NCBI GenBank assembly: GCA_964035575.1
Contig: OZ037882.1
Location: 496,001-560,000 of the forward strand
Reading direction: 5' to 3'
Source: Rhynchopus sp. YZ270_cl-10
Lineage: Eukaryota > Euglenozoa > Diplonemea > Diplonemida > Diplonemidae
DNA: 64,000 bases
The notes beneath the pieces were generated by a model. It saw only the letters and a program-made list of their open reading frames with translations, ran no database searches and had not been told where the DNA came from. Position 1 is the first letter of the stretch, and each line of letters begins with the position of its first letter. Below, in pieces: positions 1 to 10,864 of the stretch. The position numbers and the translations under genes were made by a program.

Positions 1-62
1 GTTAACATTTTGTCACATCACTCGATTTGTTGCAGGGTTTTGGTATATGGCTGCCTGAATGC

Positions 63-1223
63 TCAGACGATGGAGGTCACAGGGGACTCGTTCAGGCCGC
101 ACTCGTTGGAGCCGTAGGACACACGGATGTATCCAGACTCTCCCCAGGTCGGTCCCCAGGAGTTCTTGATGATCCAGTAGTCAGCGCCGTATCCGACAAT
201 GAGCACTCCGTGGTCAAGCTGGCATCCGAAGATTCCACAGCAGGTGGTCAGCACTCCTCCGGAGTACGACTGCCACTTCTGGGCGTCAACGGCGATGGAG
301 AGGGGTCCTCCGGTGGAGACGAAGGTCTTCATCTGGGCCTCGGTGTGGGTGATGTCCTTGTACGACGAGATGGTGGCTCCGACGGCCTTGCCGGTCACGG
401 ACTCGCAGTCGTGGCGGATTCCGGTGCCCGACTTGTAGGGGTAGGAGTCCTCAGTCACGATCTGTCCGTTGTGGTTCGAGATCAGCCACTTCAGGGCGTT
501 GTCCATCAGACCTCCGTTGCAGCCCTGGTCGACCTTGTCGCACGACACAAGCTCCTGCTCGGACACCGAGGTCAGGGTCTTTCCGGAAATCTGCCACTGT
601 CCCTCAATTCCTCCGGTGGTGGAGAATGCCCTGAAAAAAAATGCAAATATAAAGCAAAAAGCAGGACATGCAACAGGGAATTGCTAAAAAAAAAAAAAGG
701 TTCGGATTTAAACAAATGCTTGACCTTCTACATTACAACTCACTTTGAGAACTGTGCCGATCAAATAATTTCATCAGATTAGAGTAAAAATGCGTGTAAC
801 ATACCAGCACGATCCGCACTGTGCCTGGTTCTTCACGTGGGTCACGGCACCAGCGGACCTCCAGTCCTTGGAGTCAGCGGCGACGGCCACCTGCTCCTCA
901 GTGAACATGGCAGGGGGGGACTGCTTCTTCTCGACCTTCATGTTGTGGTAGGTCTTGAACTCAGCGGCGGACATGTCAGAGAACACGTTCATGCCGAACT
1001 GGGCTCCCTTGGTCTGCTCCTTCTCGAAACGGGACGCCTTCAGCATGTTGGCGGTGAAGATCCCGTAGCGGCGCTGCTCCTCCGCGATGCTGGAGTACTG
1101 CTTGCCGTGGTCGGCCTTGAAGGTGTTCCACAGAAGCTGGGAGTTGGCACGGACGTACTGCTCGGAGTACCCGTGGGCCTGGCTCGCCAGGAGGGCACAC
1201 ACAACAAGGGACAGGGTACGCAT
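63..1223 (-). CDS. Cathepsin L-like cysteine protease (C1A papain family), two exons
   Basis: Exons are 1223..805 and 630..63; the 174-base intron starts GTATGT and ends TTTCAG. Together they give 328 residues, the normal length for a cathepsin L proenzyme. Residues 1-18 form a hydrophobic signal peptide, so the protein should enter the secretory or lysosomal route. An I29-type inhibitory prodomain follows (WNTFKADHGKQY ... GMNVFSDMSAAEF). The mature enzyme shows the catalytic cysteine in QCGSCWAFS (C139), with the intron splitting the Trp codon next to it, then SCD..DQGCNGG, the catalytic histidine in LDHGVLIVGYG (H280) and the asparagine in KNSWGPTWGESGY (N296). All catalytic residues are present, so an active endopeptidase is likely. 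A family-2 hairpin lies about 290 bases upstream of the start. The family assignment is certain; the physiological role (digestive or lysosomal) is inferred. Confidence 0.96.
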
Positions 1224-1511
1224 TTTGGCTTTAATTTACTGGAAGGGGAGAAATGATTGTATTTTTGTTTCCATTTTGATAAAGTTTCGCTGCCTACATG
1301 CAGACCCACTGTACAATGCCACCAGATCATGCACATTAAGACCACACGCAAATCTCTAGTAAAAAAAGGGGGGGAAATGAGTTGTCCAATTTTTTTTTTC
1401 TGTGTAACTGCCCTTTTTGGTTTCATTTGTTTATAATAGAAAAATACACTCCTTCTCTTTCTCCCTCCCTGTAAAGGGAAGTAAAAAGGCGATTTTTTTT
1501 AAATATTTTTT

Positions 1512-1577
1512 CTGATAAATTGTTGGAGTAGTGTAGTTGCCTCGGTTGTGTTGCCACAGTTTGTGCAATCTCCACTG
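1512..1577 (-). repeat. Hairpin family 2, copy upstream of the cathepsin gene
   Basis: On the plus strand this has AGTGTAGTTGC ... GCAATCTCCACT, which pair as AGTG/CACT, AG/CT and TTGC/GCAA around an enlarged loop. The flank CTGATAAATTGTTGGAGT is nearly identical to the copy at 8759. It sits between the cathepsin L start and the next gene. Function is unknown. The remainder of 1224..2107 is T-rich spacer without recognisable genes. Confidence 0.5.
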
Positions 1578-2107
1578 TTTGTGGAGGGGGTGGGAAAGGG
1601 GGGGGGACAAGCATCGGAACACAATATTTCTTACTTCCCAATTTTTTTATTATGCCGACAGGAAGAACCCGACATAATCAAAAAACGACAAGAAAGATGA
1701 TTTATTCTGTAATGCCCTCTCTCTCTCGTGCATACACATAAACATACATTTTCTTTTTCCCCCTCTATCACTATCTGTGCCGGAACACCGCTGGGTTTGA
1801 AATTCGGGTGTCTCTTCTTCAACAGACGGTTGTTTCAGGGATGATGTAATTTAGTCAATCCCAAAAAAATTAATTTCAAATACAACATCCCGTACGCTGT
1901 GCACCTTCACCGTGTGTCATCAATACAATCGTGATAGACCTAAACCATGCTGCTCTCCTGCAATCCATTTTGATGTATACATTCTGGAAAAAAAACAAAG
2001 AAACAAACGAACACTCCCCAAAGACTAGAAAATATCTCACAAACACAATACAAAACCTTGCCCCTATTTTTTTTTTGTTTTTGTTTTCCTCCTTCTTTCG
2101 TTTTCTC

Positions 2108-3187
2108 TCATGCCCGAATCCCATATATCGCTTGAGTATCAATTGCCTGCTTCGTTGTAGTGTACTGCATTGGGTTTACCTCAGAGACAGTGCTGACATG
2201 ATGTAAATTCGTTGCCTTGCGGAGTGGTGTCGCACCTCGCACTGGCATTTGCAAGGTTCCATTTTTCTTGTCAAAGTAATGCGAACGGGTGTACGTCGCC
2301 TTCGACCCTTCTTTCGAACGATCCGTAAACGACACTGCAGATGTTGTCGTAAAATGCGACCCATCATCTCCGCTACGTGCACTGTGCCTGCGGTGCATTG
2401 CCTCCTCAACCATACGCCCTTCCTCCTCCGTTGGAGCGAAGGACCGATGCATGACTGGGTTTGTCGCGGTGACGTCCATCTGCCTTTCACACTCCTTCAC
2501 GTCAAACTCCATATGCATCGCACGGTAGGTAGATGACGGTGCCCCACCAACCCACCCATGCTTCTTCGACGTTGCCTTCTTTGTACTGTTCAGCGCCTCC
2601 CTATGAAAGCTTTGCAACGCATCCACATCCTGAATCGCAGTCTCCCTAGCAAGATATTCCCCAGCATACTGTGTAGACGTCTTCCCATTCTGCACCGTCT
2701 TATTCGCCCGCTGTTTATGCCCAGGCTTTGTCATAAGATTCTCCAACGACCTCCTATCCACCGCCGGAAGCAAATGAACATGAGAACTGTGTGAAGTGGA
2801 AACCCAGGTAGGGGGTTCTTCCGTCTCAAATGGGGTGTCCAAATCCTTCCGAAGCTGTGCGATTTCCATCTGTTTTTCGCGTCCTCTCCGGTACGCATCC
2901 ATCACTTCTGGAGAAATTTCTTCAGCTTGCCGTCTATTCTGTTCACTAAGCGCATCCAAAAACCCTCTCGATCCAGCCATATCCGGAATCTGCCCTGTAG
3001 TGGATGGCGGAGCAGCCTCCTGTCCAGCAATCATATCCACAACATTGACTGAAGTGTTCGGGTGTGCCGAGCGTCGTGTCACCTCATAATGTCCAGCCTC
3101 CCCTTTCGGCACCCTACCTGGCTTGAGATGCGGATATGGGTCCAGAGTCACCTTCGCTTGGTTCTGGAGAAGACGGGGTTGTGGCAT
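2108..3187 (-). CDS. Hypothetical protein, 359 residues
   Basis: This is a single open frame of 359 codons with codon use like the neighbouring host genes. I do not recognise the family. The protein is hydrophilic, with no signal peptide or membrane segment. Residues about 70-120 look helical and charged (FLDALSEQNRRQAEEISPEVMDAYRRGREKQ would form a coiled coil). The rest is rich in Ser, Thr, His and basic residues, with scattered aromatic residues. This composition resembles proteins that bind along microtubules or cilia, but no diagnostic motif is visible and no function is claimed. The start at 3187 (MPQPRLLQNQ) is the first ATG after a purine-rich leader. No intron is needed. Confidence 0.7.
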   Translation of the reverse strand: MPQPRLLQNQAKVTLDPYPHLKPGRVPKGEAGHYEVTRRSAHPNTSVNVVDMIAGQEAAPPSTTGQIPDMAGSRGFLDALSEQNRRQAEEISPEVMDAYRRGREKQMEIAQLRKDLDTPFETEEPPTWVSTSHSSHVHLLPAVDRRSLENLMTKPGHKQRANKTVQNGKTSTQYAGEYLARETAIQDVDALQSFHREALNSTKKATSKKHGWVGGAPSSTYRAMHMEFDVKECERQMDVTATNPVMHRSFAPTEEEGRMVEEAMHRRHSARSGDDGSHFTTTSAVSFTDRSKEGSKATYTRSHYFDKKNGTLQMPVRGATPLRKATNLHHVSTVSEVNPMQYTTTKQAIDTQAIYGIRA

Positions 3188-3460
3188 TGTAATGTTTGTA
3201 AGGGAAGAAGGGAGAAGGGAGAGAGAGAGAGGGGGGAAAGAGGGGGGGTATCCGTGTGCTGGGGTGTGGGGTGATGGTTTTGTTGATATTTGGCGGGGAG
3301 TTGATTAAAAATTTGTAAAACGAAAAAATTGGTTGGTTCTCTCTATTGCTTTGGCGATATTTTTTTTTGCCGAAAAAAGCATTTAATTTGGCATAAAGGG
3401 AGAGTTAAGAAGAGAGCCTGCAGGAAACACTCTAATTAGTAAGCATCTAATTCGATTGGA

Positions 3461-3535
3461 GTAATTGTGTGGGGGGAGAGAGAGATCTTTGTTTTGTATT
3501 TTGGTTTTTTTTTGTACTTTTTTTGTGTTTGTTTG
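3461..3535. repeat. Dispersed repeat, partner of 6642..6720
   Basis: GAGTAATTGTGTGGGG followed by GAGAGAGAGATCTTT and a T-rich tract with TGTATTTTG and TTTGTACTTTTTT recurs at 6642..6720 in the same orientation. It is probably a fragment of a transposon or retroposed tail. Nothing coding is seen in it. Confidence 0.5.
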
Positions 3536-3740
3536 CACTTTCCTCCACCAACAAGCTCCGACTGAAGGGTGACGACAAAGACCTCTCTCTCGTGCAATGA
3601 CGATTGTCATAGCTGGTGCCTTCCACCGTGCGAACAGATACACCACCTACACCATCCTACTGCACCGTCTGACCCTGAATGCCAACTTGCACATCGAACA
3701 AGAAGCCACGCACGCGTGGCGAACTACACTGCTACACTCC

Positions 3741-3930
3741 CCTCACGCGTCACAGCTCCGGGTTTGGGACCCCTTCTTGAATTTCGAGGGGCGGTTCACG
3801 TTACAGTGGGCTTAGAATCATAGTTTTATTTAACCTCGTGAAGCAACTCGCTGGTGGTAATGACCAAAACGTATATCAGCCAAGAACTTTCATTTTTTTC
3901 GAAATGACCCCGTTACAGTGAGGGTAAAAG
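3741..3930. repeat. Dispersed repeat, diverged inverted partner of 21106..21290
   Basis: Read on the minus strand, blocks such as TACCCTCACTGTA, GGGGTCATTTCGA, GCGAGTTGCT and CCGCCCCTCGAAATTCAA appear in the same order and spacing as at 21106..21290 on the plus strand. The short phrase GGGGTCA..CGAAATGGACAAGTTCTTGG also recurs near 31545 and 31715. This is an interspersed non-coding repeat. The rest of 3188..4197 is A/C-rich low-complexity DNA. Confidence 0.6.
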
Positions 3931-4197
3931 GGTGAAAGTTTGCGGGAAAGTTCGGAAAACCCGAAAAAGGCCCAAAAAAACCCCCCGAAAAGGGAAAAAT
4001 GAGAACATATTTCGGCAGGGGGGCATCGTGTTCTCAGAAAAACCCAAAAATCGCCTGTAAAAATCCTTAGAAAAAACCCGGGTGCCCGATCCAAAAAAAA
4101 ATGGAAAAAAACCCCCGGGTTCCCGCCCACCCCTGCCACAGAGGCAATCCACACAGTTTTTCCACATTTAAACGCTCGAAATACCTCCCCCTCTCCC

Positions 4198-6108
4198 TTA
4201 CCCCGAACCCCCCTGGTTGGCTTTCTTTAGCCGTTTGTTTTCGGCTTCTGCTTCTGTTTCACGTTTGCGTTTTCTAAAACTAATCTTTGCCGCCCCAAGC
4301 CTTGAGAACCATTTCGTCATAGTCTCAAGAGTGAACCATACACCCTTTGTTTTCATGCCTGGCTCATGTGCTGTGTATATAAGTGGATGCACGCTAACAT
4401 CATGGCCTTCTTCACCACACCACTCTATCAATTTTTTTATTGCAGGAACACTTACATTTGTCTCCACATTTTTCAGCCCCTCAACTTCACAGACCAACTT
4501 ATTCTGGCAGCAGAACAGATGAAGGGTTTCTTCCTCGCCAGGTTTTGAAAGGAAAAGCGGGACCAGACTATAGACAACCGCTTCACTGACGTTGTCCGAG
4601 TAAATCCTACAGCTGTTGTACAGTTTGTTGTAAAGCTCTTCACTGGTGAGGCCCGTAAGGGATTTGGATTCAATAAATGAGATATCTTTGCGGGGGTTGA
4701 TTACCAAATTCTTCAGATCATCCTCAACAAAAGCAGGAGACAAGTACTGGCCAACAGTTATCTTCTCTTCCTTCTCCGCCTTCTCCTTCCTCTCAGCGTA
4801 AGCCATATGGAGCAGTAATTCATAAGCAAGAGTCTGCCTCTCAAACATTTTGGGGTCATAGAGCTTGTCAGCTCCGAAGTAATCACGAATACAGCGTGCA
4901 ACGTACGTTCCCGCCTCATTTGACTCCGAAGCCCAATGGTACACTAAGGCGGGATTGAGGCAGCGGCTTTCATCTGAGCGAGAGTGGAGTGCGCCCTGCT
5001 CGCGTAAACTGATCTTGTCCTTCTCGGGGAGGGTATTTGTGAGAACAGAGAAGATATTATTGGCCACCAAGGGATGATGACTGTTATCGAAACGGCAGGC
5101 TCTCGCAATGTTGTGCACCAGACGTATGTGACCATCAGTGGTGTTATTCTCCACACGATGGTACTCTGCTGTGAAACCGTCTACGATTGCCCGCGGATTT
5201 CCACAGCACATTTGAAAGGCCCACTGCAGTGTGGCAGATTCTGCCACCTCCGCTTGCAGAGTGTCTCCAAGGAGGCTCCATGCGTTTTTTTCATCCAGAT
5301 TGTTGAGAGAGATTTGTTCAATCTGCCTAGTGCTCCCGGTTTGTGCCAGCTCCCGATCGAATAAGTATGTTAAGGAAGTCCAGACAAAACGGATCGGTGG
5401 GCGACCAAGATCTGTGCAGTTGTCTTGGTAAGCCATCAGAGCTTTGCGCAGAGCTCTGCACCTCTCCAGTGCGAAAGCCTCAGGGGTGAGGACCCCAGCG
5501 CCTTGAACTGGAGAATATAACCTCCTCAACCTCTCCTTCTGAATAAAGGTGTTCCCTTAGAGCACGAAGTTCGTCGATGCAAACTATCAGTTGTGTATCG
5601 TCGTCCAGCTGCAGATGCTTCCGAAAAGCGTTCACAACGACTCCCCAATCCAGAATTCTGTCCAGCTCCACCGCCTGCTGGTCTACACAATTGTATTGGA
5701 CAAGCTGGCGTGCAAAAGCTACAAGAACATCTCCGGCACCGTGGTCCATGATCGTAGTACTTTCGTAATATGTAAGCATGAGTGACTGCCCCTTGTAATA
5801 GTCGTCCAGAATTCCCTTGCGGAGGAAATACGTTTTGCCAGATCCGGGGATGCCGACGATAGTGATCACATGCCACCGATATGAAAGTCGTGGTGTATTC
5901 AGTGCATTGGCGAGTGTTTGCTTCGCATTGTCACGTCCCAGGAGTTCTCGGGTGTTCTCTTTTGCATGACTGCGATCTTGAGCAGCTTACTCAACTCCTC
6001 AGCGTTGTACGGCTGTTATGCAGAAGAATAATAAATACAATGGTCACAGCAACACACAAACTTGCATACCGTTACAACACTAGTCTGCGCTGCCACCGCA
6101 AGCTGCAT
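4198..6108 (-). CDS. RHS/Crinkler-like P-loop NTPase, interrupted or spliced
   Basis: The main blocks are a 443-codon frame at 5529..4198 and an N-terminal NTPase block around 5880..5480, which overlap in different frames. The N-terminal block has Walker A GIPGSGKT preceded by YRWHVITIV, and Walker B-like LIVCIDEL. This arrangement is known from the NTPase domain shared by trypanosome retrotransposon hot-spot (RHS) proteins and Crinkler-type proteins. The long block continues with an alpha-helical region and ends in a basic, Lys/Arg-rich tail (KRKRETEAEAENKRLKK) that should be a nuclear localisation signal. A plausible first exon is 6108..6070 (13 codons) joined by a 57-base GT-AG intron to sequence starting at 6012. 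Frame continuity is lost about twice between there and the long block, so this is either a gene with further small introns or a recent pseudogene. RHS/Crinkler-like is a motif-level assignment; a target or activity cannot be read from the sequence. Confidence 0.55.
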
Positions 6109-7727
6109 GTTCGCTGTGATCTGCTTCTTCTTCTCTGGGGGGTTGGGGAACAGGAACAGAATAAAACAAAACAAAACGAACAAAAACTGGGGAAAACAAA
6201 CGTTGCTGGGCAAGTGTTTGGGTATGCGGGTTGGGTTTTGTGTGAAGGGAAAGGGAAGGGGGGAAATAGAGACTGCACAGTGGTGATGTGGCGTGTGGAA
6301 GAGGCGGGGTGGCGAATCCACAAAAATTCATAACGAAGTGTAAATACACGTGATACACAGGTGTCCGTTTTTTTTGTGAATTTGTGTGAATTTATGTGAA
6401 TCGCTAATGAATTTTCCTTGGTTAGCAGTTTGGTGTGGTAATGAGGCAGAACAGAGGCTTTTTCACAGTCTTTTGGCTACAAATGGAGTGCGTACTGGGC
6501 AGCTTCATTGCGCACACGCCTGGTTCGCGCACTTCGCGCGCGCGTAGATCTCACATTTCGGAGTACAAAATATGACAAAATATACGCAAAGTCATGGAAT
6601 GTATGATATATACTCACAATACGCTCCCATTTTGTTGAGAAAGAGTAATTGTGTGGGGAGAGAGAGATCTTTTTTTTTTTGTATTTTGTTTTTTTGTACT
6701 TTTTTTTTTGTTTTTTTGTTTTTTTTTGAGCTTTTTTTTTTTTTTTGCATTTTTTTTTTCTGTTGTCGTTGTCTTCCAATATTTCCCTGTCTACCCAGAA
6801 CAACACAGACACTCATACTAAAAGGGGCCGCCAAATTTTTCAGTAGTAATTTGATTTGTTTTTTTTTGGTGAAGCAAGACATACGAGACGAAACAAGAAC
6901 CAGCGCCAGTATTTTCTTCTTCTTTGTACTTTTTGGGCAAACCAGTTGCGTGCTTTTTTTTTTGAACTGGAGCATTTTTTACTTTTGGAAAAAATAATTT
7001 TACAAAAATAAGGTGTGGTTTGATCGAAATCTTCCCCAATACTTTTAAAAAAAAGAGGAAATAAAAAAAAGAAGCAGTCACACAGTCAGTTGTTCCGTTC
7101 CTTGCTTTTTTACCCTTTCTACTGTAGCTTGTTTTTTTTTTCTTTGCTTTTGCCCACCCCGCCCTCCCACACAAAACCAGTAGTAATAGAACCAATAAGA
7201 TAACATCGTAAATAAAGAAAGGGGAAAAAAAAATGTGCTCGGAATCTCAAAAAGGACAGAACACAGTTGTTTTTTTTTTTACCTCGTATTGTTAGCTTTG
7301 TTTTTTTTTTTCGACAAAAAAGAAATCACCGTTGTCATAAGACTGGATTCTGCCAAATATATTTTTTTCAAAAAAAAGCAACAATTATTGTCTCGTCAGT
7401 TGTTTGGTTTTATTCCTTACATAATTTTGTCTGTAGTACTACACACACGCTAAAAACGGAGATTTTTTTTAAAAAAATGAAAACAAAAAAATAAACAAAC
7501 GACCGTATTATCTCCAATTTTGTACACTAAAAAAAAAAAGGGAAGAGGAGAAAGAATAAAGCGATTCTTTAACCAGAAGGTCCTTCTTTTTTTCCTTCTT
7601 CTTCTTCATCATTCTAAAGGGAAAAAAAAATGGCCTAGTCAAAAAAAAACAATCCCTTAATTTTTACCCCCTCCTCTCTCTATCCCTCGTTACATCCCCT
7701 AAAAAAAAAACTTTTTTTTTGGTTCGA
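6109..7727. other. Spacer, homopolymer-rich
   Basis: This holds long T, A and mixed T/G tracts and one copy of the repeat shared with 3461..3535. The open frames here encode only Phe- or Lys-rich homopolymer translations. I see no gene or RNA. Confidence 0.6.
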
Positions 7728-8645
7728 TCATGCGAGACCAGCCTCCTGGAGTCTCTGCTTAATGGTTACTCCGAGGGTTGCTGGGGAACGGACCACAGAT
7801 GCACCTGCTGCCTCGAGCGCGGAGATCTTTGCCTCTGCTGTTCCCTTTCCTCCGGAGATGACGGCGCCAGCGTGGCCCATACGACGGCCCGGGGGGGCGG
7901 TGATTCCAGCAATGAAGGACACAACGGGCTTCTTGATCTTGTGGTTCATCAGGTACTCTGCTGCGTCCTCTTCGGCGGATCCTCCAATCTCTCCAATCAT
8001 GACAATTCCGAGAGTGTTCTCGTCCTCAAGGAACTTCTCAAGGCAGTCAACGAAGTTGGTACCGTTGAACGGATCACCTCCGATACCAACGCATGTGGTC
8101 TGTCCGAGACCCACCTTGGTGGTCTGGTTGACTGCCTCGTAGGTAAGGGTTCCACTGCGGGAAACCACTCCAATGCACCCCTTCTTGTGGATGTGTGCAG
8201 GCATGATTCCGATTTTGCACTCACCAGGGGTAATGATACCTGGGCAGTTGGGTCCGATCATGCGTGTTTTGCTCTGGGACATAAGCATCTGCTTCACGCG
8301 AACCATGTCGTGCTGGGGGATTCCCTCAGTGATTGTCACGATAAGCGGGATCTCTGCTGTGATCGCATCCTCAATCGACTTTGCGCACAGTGGTGGGGGA
8401 ACGTAAAGCACGGTTGCGTCAGCTCCAGTCTCCCTCGCGCACTCCTCAACACTGCCAAACACGGGGAGGCCGAGGTGCTCTGTGCCTGCTTTCTTCGGGT
8501 TCACACCTCCAACCATGTTGGTTCCGTAGTCCAGAGCGGCCTGGGTGTGGAAGGTTCCTGCCTTTCCGGTGATCCCCTGGCACATCACCTTAGTGTTCTT
8601 ATCAATGAAGATCTTTGCAAGCCCGGCATTGGTACGGCGGAACAT
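7728..8645 (-). CDS. SUCLG1: Succinyl-CoA ligase (ADP/GDP-forming) alpha subunit
   Basis: The 305-residue frame is intronless. The enzyme converts succinyl-CoA, phosphate and NDP to succinate, CoA and NTP in the mitochondrial TCA cycle, as a heterodimer with a beta subunit not encoded here. The CoA-binding Rossmann domain starts with [20 protein letters not shown] (residues 23-42) and [10 protein letters not shown], then [26 protein letters not shown] and [14 protein letters not shown]. The phosphohistidine loop [16 protein letters not shown] contains the catalytic His258. Length and motifs match the family along its whole course. The basic N-terminus [11 protein letters not shown] is short for a mitochondrial presequence but fits one. 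The ATG at 8645 is chosen because homology begins a few residues later. A family-2 hairpin and a small MITE lie just upstream. Confidence 0.97.
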   Translation of the reverse strand: MFRRTNAGLAKIFIDKNTKVMCQGITGKAGTFHTQAALDYGTNMVGGVNPKKAGTEHLGLPVFGSVEECARETGADATVLYVPPPLCAKSIEDAITAEIPLIVTITEGIPQHDMVRVKQMLMSQSKTRMIGPNCPGIITPGECKIGIMPAHIHKKGCIGVVSRSGTLTYEAVNQTTKVGLGQTTCVGIGGDPFNGTNFVDCLEKFLEDENTLGIVMIGEIGGSAEEDAAEYLMNHKIKKPVVSFIAGITAPPGRRMGHAGAVISGGKGTAEAKISALEAAGASVVRSPATLGVTIKQRLQEAGLA

Positions 8646-8758
8646 TATAAAAGGGGGGGGTGGTGTATCTACCGTGTGTCTGGGTGTACCCCCTCTGTGG
8701 TGATTTGAGGATATGAGTCTTTGTAGTATTCAAGGTAATTAAGAGTTTTTCTTCTATT

Positions 8759-8809
8759 CTGAAAAATTGTTGGAATAGTGTAGTTGCCACAATGTGCAAG
8801 CTCCACTGG
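8759..8809 (-). repeat. Hairpin family 2, copy 110 bases upstream of SUCLG1
   Basis: AGTGTAGTTGCCAC, three loop bases and GTGCAAGCTCCACT can fold with pairs AGTG/CACT, AG/CT, TTG/CAA and CAC/GTG. The flank CTGAAAAATTGTTGGAAT matches the copy at 1512. It is placed between the gene start and a MITE. Confidence 0.55.
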
Positions 8810-8857
8810 AATTATAAGACACGTCCCGATTTTTGATTATCTTAGAATTAGAGCATA

Positions 8858-8964
8858 CAGTGGTTAAAGAAAGTTTACGCCTAAACTAATGGAGGAATTG
8901 AAATCGATGGCGGAAATTACTTTAGGCGGGCACTTTTCTTAGGCGGAACTTTCTTTAACCACTG
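8858..8964. mobile_element. Tc1/mariner-like MITE, 107 bp
   Basis: Inverted termini CAGTGGTTAAAGAAAGTT and AACTTTCTTTAACCACTG are perfect over 18 bases and flanked on both sides by TA (8856-8857, 8965-8966). TA target duplication and a CAGTG terminus are typical of Tc1/mariner elements. There is no coding capacity, so it depends on a transposase elsewhere. Confidence 0.85.
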
Positions 8965-9243
8965 TACCCTTAATTACCTTATATAGAAAGATATGGAAAT
9001 ATATTTGAAACGGCGAAACCAATTTCTCTCGTGGTAACAGTGTGGTACACGACCAAAACCGCGAATTGTGCTAAGAAGAAGGGGTTTAGTAAAAGGTGCG
9101 AAAAAAGCAGGAAGAAACTTTATCTTTTTTTTGGTTATACTTCCCTTCAATAGAATGGAATGTTAGCAGGAGGGTGCAGCAACTCTATTCAGAGGTGCTT
9201 GCTGTGCCTGCAGTGGGTAGTGCAGGTACAAAGGGAAAAAAGG

Positions 9244-9288
9244 TTATAAGATGACCCTAAGCCTCTCTCTCTGTGCTTAGTCATCTCA
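9244..9288 (-). repeat. Hairpin family 1, copy a
   Basis: The plus strand reads AGATGA-CC-CTAAGC, a pyrimidine loop, then GCTTAG-TCATCT; both stem halves pair perfectly except for a two-base bulge. Read on the minus strand the stem is followed by TTATAACC and a T tract. It is one of about eight copies, all in this orientation. In this copy the outer stem is AGATGA/TCATCT, whereas others have GATGA/TCACC with G-U pairs, so the change keeps pairing. Confidence 0.6.
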
Positions 9289-9383
9289 AACAAAATGGTA
9301 GTTATGGATGCAGGATGCCAACCATCCGGATGAAAGCACAAAAATACACTACAGCCAACAGAAGGGAGGAAAAAAAAGGGGGT

Positions 9384-9423
9384 TTTATATGATGAACCTA
9401 AGCCTTGTGCGCTTAGTCACCTT
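9384..9423 (-). repeat. Hairpin family 1, copy b
   Basis: GATGA-AC-CTAAGC, loop CTTGTGC, GCTTAG-TCACC. The stem has the same two-base bulge position as the other copies. On the minus strand it is followed by a T-rich tract. There is no gene within 700 bases. Confidence 0.55.
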
Positions 9424-9769
9424 GGGGGGGGGGGGAAAGTGGTCAAGGATTGACATCAACCCGACATGAACCTATGGCACCACCTGAAGAAAGAAAGGGT
9501 GAACGATGAAATATGTCTCACGTGAACACACATCTTTGAAAGCTAGAGTAACGGAAAAAAAAAGGAACACTTAATTTAGAAATGTTATGAGTTCTGTTCA
9601 AAAAAGAGAGGAACAAAAGAAAGAAAAAAAGCGGAATACACAGAGTGCGGATGGCACTCTTGCTTTTGTTTTGTTTTGGATTTCTGAAACACAAAAAAAA
9701 AGGCAAAACCTAAATTCAATCGTAATTTAAGGGTGATTACCACCTTAGGAGTGTTTTTTTTTTTCCTTC

Positions 9770-9816
9770 GAAAACTTGGTTGTATTAGTGTAGCCACCCT
9801 AGAGTGTGCTACACTA
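9770..9816 (-). repeat. Hairpin family 2, perfect-stem copy
   Basis: CGAAAACTTGGTTGTATT leads into TAGTGTAGC-CAC, a short loop, GTG-T-GCTACACTA. The outer stem is nine perfect pairs. Other copies have a T-C mismatch at the position that is T-A here, so the structure is kept while the sequence varies. The remainder of 8965..10155 is spacer. Confidence 0.55.
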
Positions 9817-10155
9817 TACTAATTCTTTTCTGGATTGGGAAGACCAGTCTGAATGGCAGCTACACTAAACCCACAACTTTGTGGCGCACACACACACACC
9901 GGGAAATGCTCCCACTCTCCGTAGAGGAACCTACATCTGGACACAGCACACGACACGCTATTCAAGCAATTAAATGACAACAGAAAGAATGACTAAAAAG
10001 GGGTACGGAATGGCATTCAGGGGGGGGAAAGACTTACACAAGCATGGCAACCAAAAAGAGTAGCTTGAAACGTGCTAAAAAAAACGCTCGGTCGAGTTCA
10101 TGCAAAAGGGTTGGGGGGAGGGACGTGAGTGAGTCCGTATTACCATAAGAGAAAC

Positions 10156-10864
10156 CAGTGCTCCCGCTAAGGAAAAAGCCGGTCATATATGACCGATAAA
10201 TAGATAAATAAAAAAAGCCAAAAAAAGGCCCGGTCATATATGGCCGGTCATATATGACCGGGTTTGGGTGGTGGTCACGGGGGGGTCTAGGGGGTGGGGG
10301 TGGCGAAGCCACCCCTTCACCATAGTACTATGGAATACTATGGAAGGCTACTTGTGCGGTCCCTCATGCGTGCACAAGAATTTGCAAAGGAAGCATGCAG
10401 CATGGCGAAAGAAAAAAGTAGCGTACCGTGCGCCTGCGGCGCAAGTTTGCAGCCACCCTTCCCATGACATAGTTCGGCAGTAAAAATGTGCAATTTTAAG
10501 CGCAATTTTAAGAAATGTTGCGTACCGTGGCTTCGCTTGGGTCCCACGACCGCCGTTTCTTTTTTTGTAAATGTACTGAGGTTAGTGATAATTCGTGTAC
10601 CACGTGTGCCTGGCACAAAAATAAATGAAGTGCCGACCTCCGAGGAATTCTCACATTCCGCCGGAGGCCCCCAACTTGAGCTAAGGTGGGCTCGACCGAG
10701 TTTGACCGAGTTCCAGCGAAAAACCCCGAAACCTAAATAATGCCCTGGTGTTAAGCACTAGCAAAAAAAAAACTGCAGGGTATATGGTATAATGTTGCGA
10801 TAAATAAAAAATGGAAATTTTGAAAACAAATATGACCGACCACCCGGCCTTAGCGGGAGCACTG
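10156..10864. mobile_element. Non-autonomous hAT-type element, 709 bp, with 8-bp target duplication
   Basis: Terminal inverted repeats CAGTGCTCCCGCTAAGG and CCTTAGCGGGAGCACTG are perfect over 17 bases. They are flanked by the direct repeat AGAGAAAC at 10148..10155 and 10865..10872. An 8-bp duplication and a CAGTG terminus are the hallmarks of hAT transposons. Subterminal palindromes GGTCATATATGACC follow the left end. The body holds the 150-bp repeat also found at 27804 and 30716. No transposase is encoded. Confidence 0.92.
10387..10537. repeat. 150-bp dispersed repeat with GCGCCTGCGGCGC core (copy 1)
   Basis: It begins GGAAGCATGCAGCATGGC, contains GTAGCGTACCGTGCGCCTGC followed by GGCGCAA, and ends TGCGTACCGTGGCTTCGC. 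Inverted copy at 27804..27944 and direct copy at 30716..30866 share the whole length with small changes. This copy lies inside the hAT element, so the family may be an internal segment of related elements. Confidence 0.7.

Noticed and set aside
27-782. 251-codon plus-strand frame over the cathepsin gene
   Set aside because: It is antisense to the clear cathepsin L exons and has no motifs.
6572-6997. Phe-rich 141-codon plus frame
   Set aside because: It is a translation of poly(T) tracts.
7719-8708. 329-codon plus-strand frame over SUCLG1
   Set aside because: It is an antisense shadow of a fully conserved enzyme.
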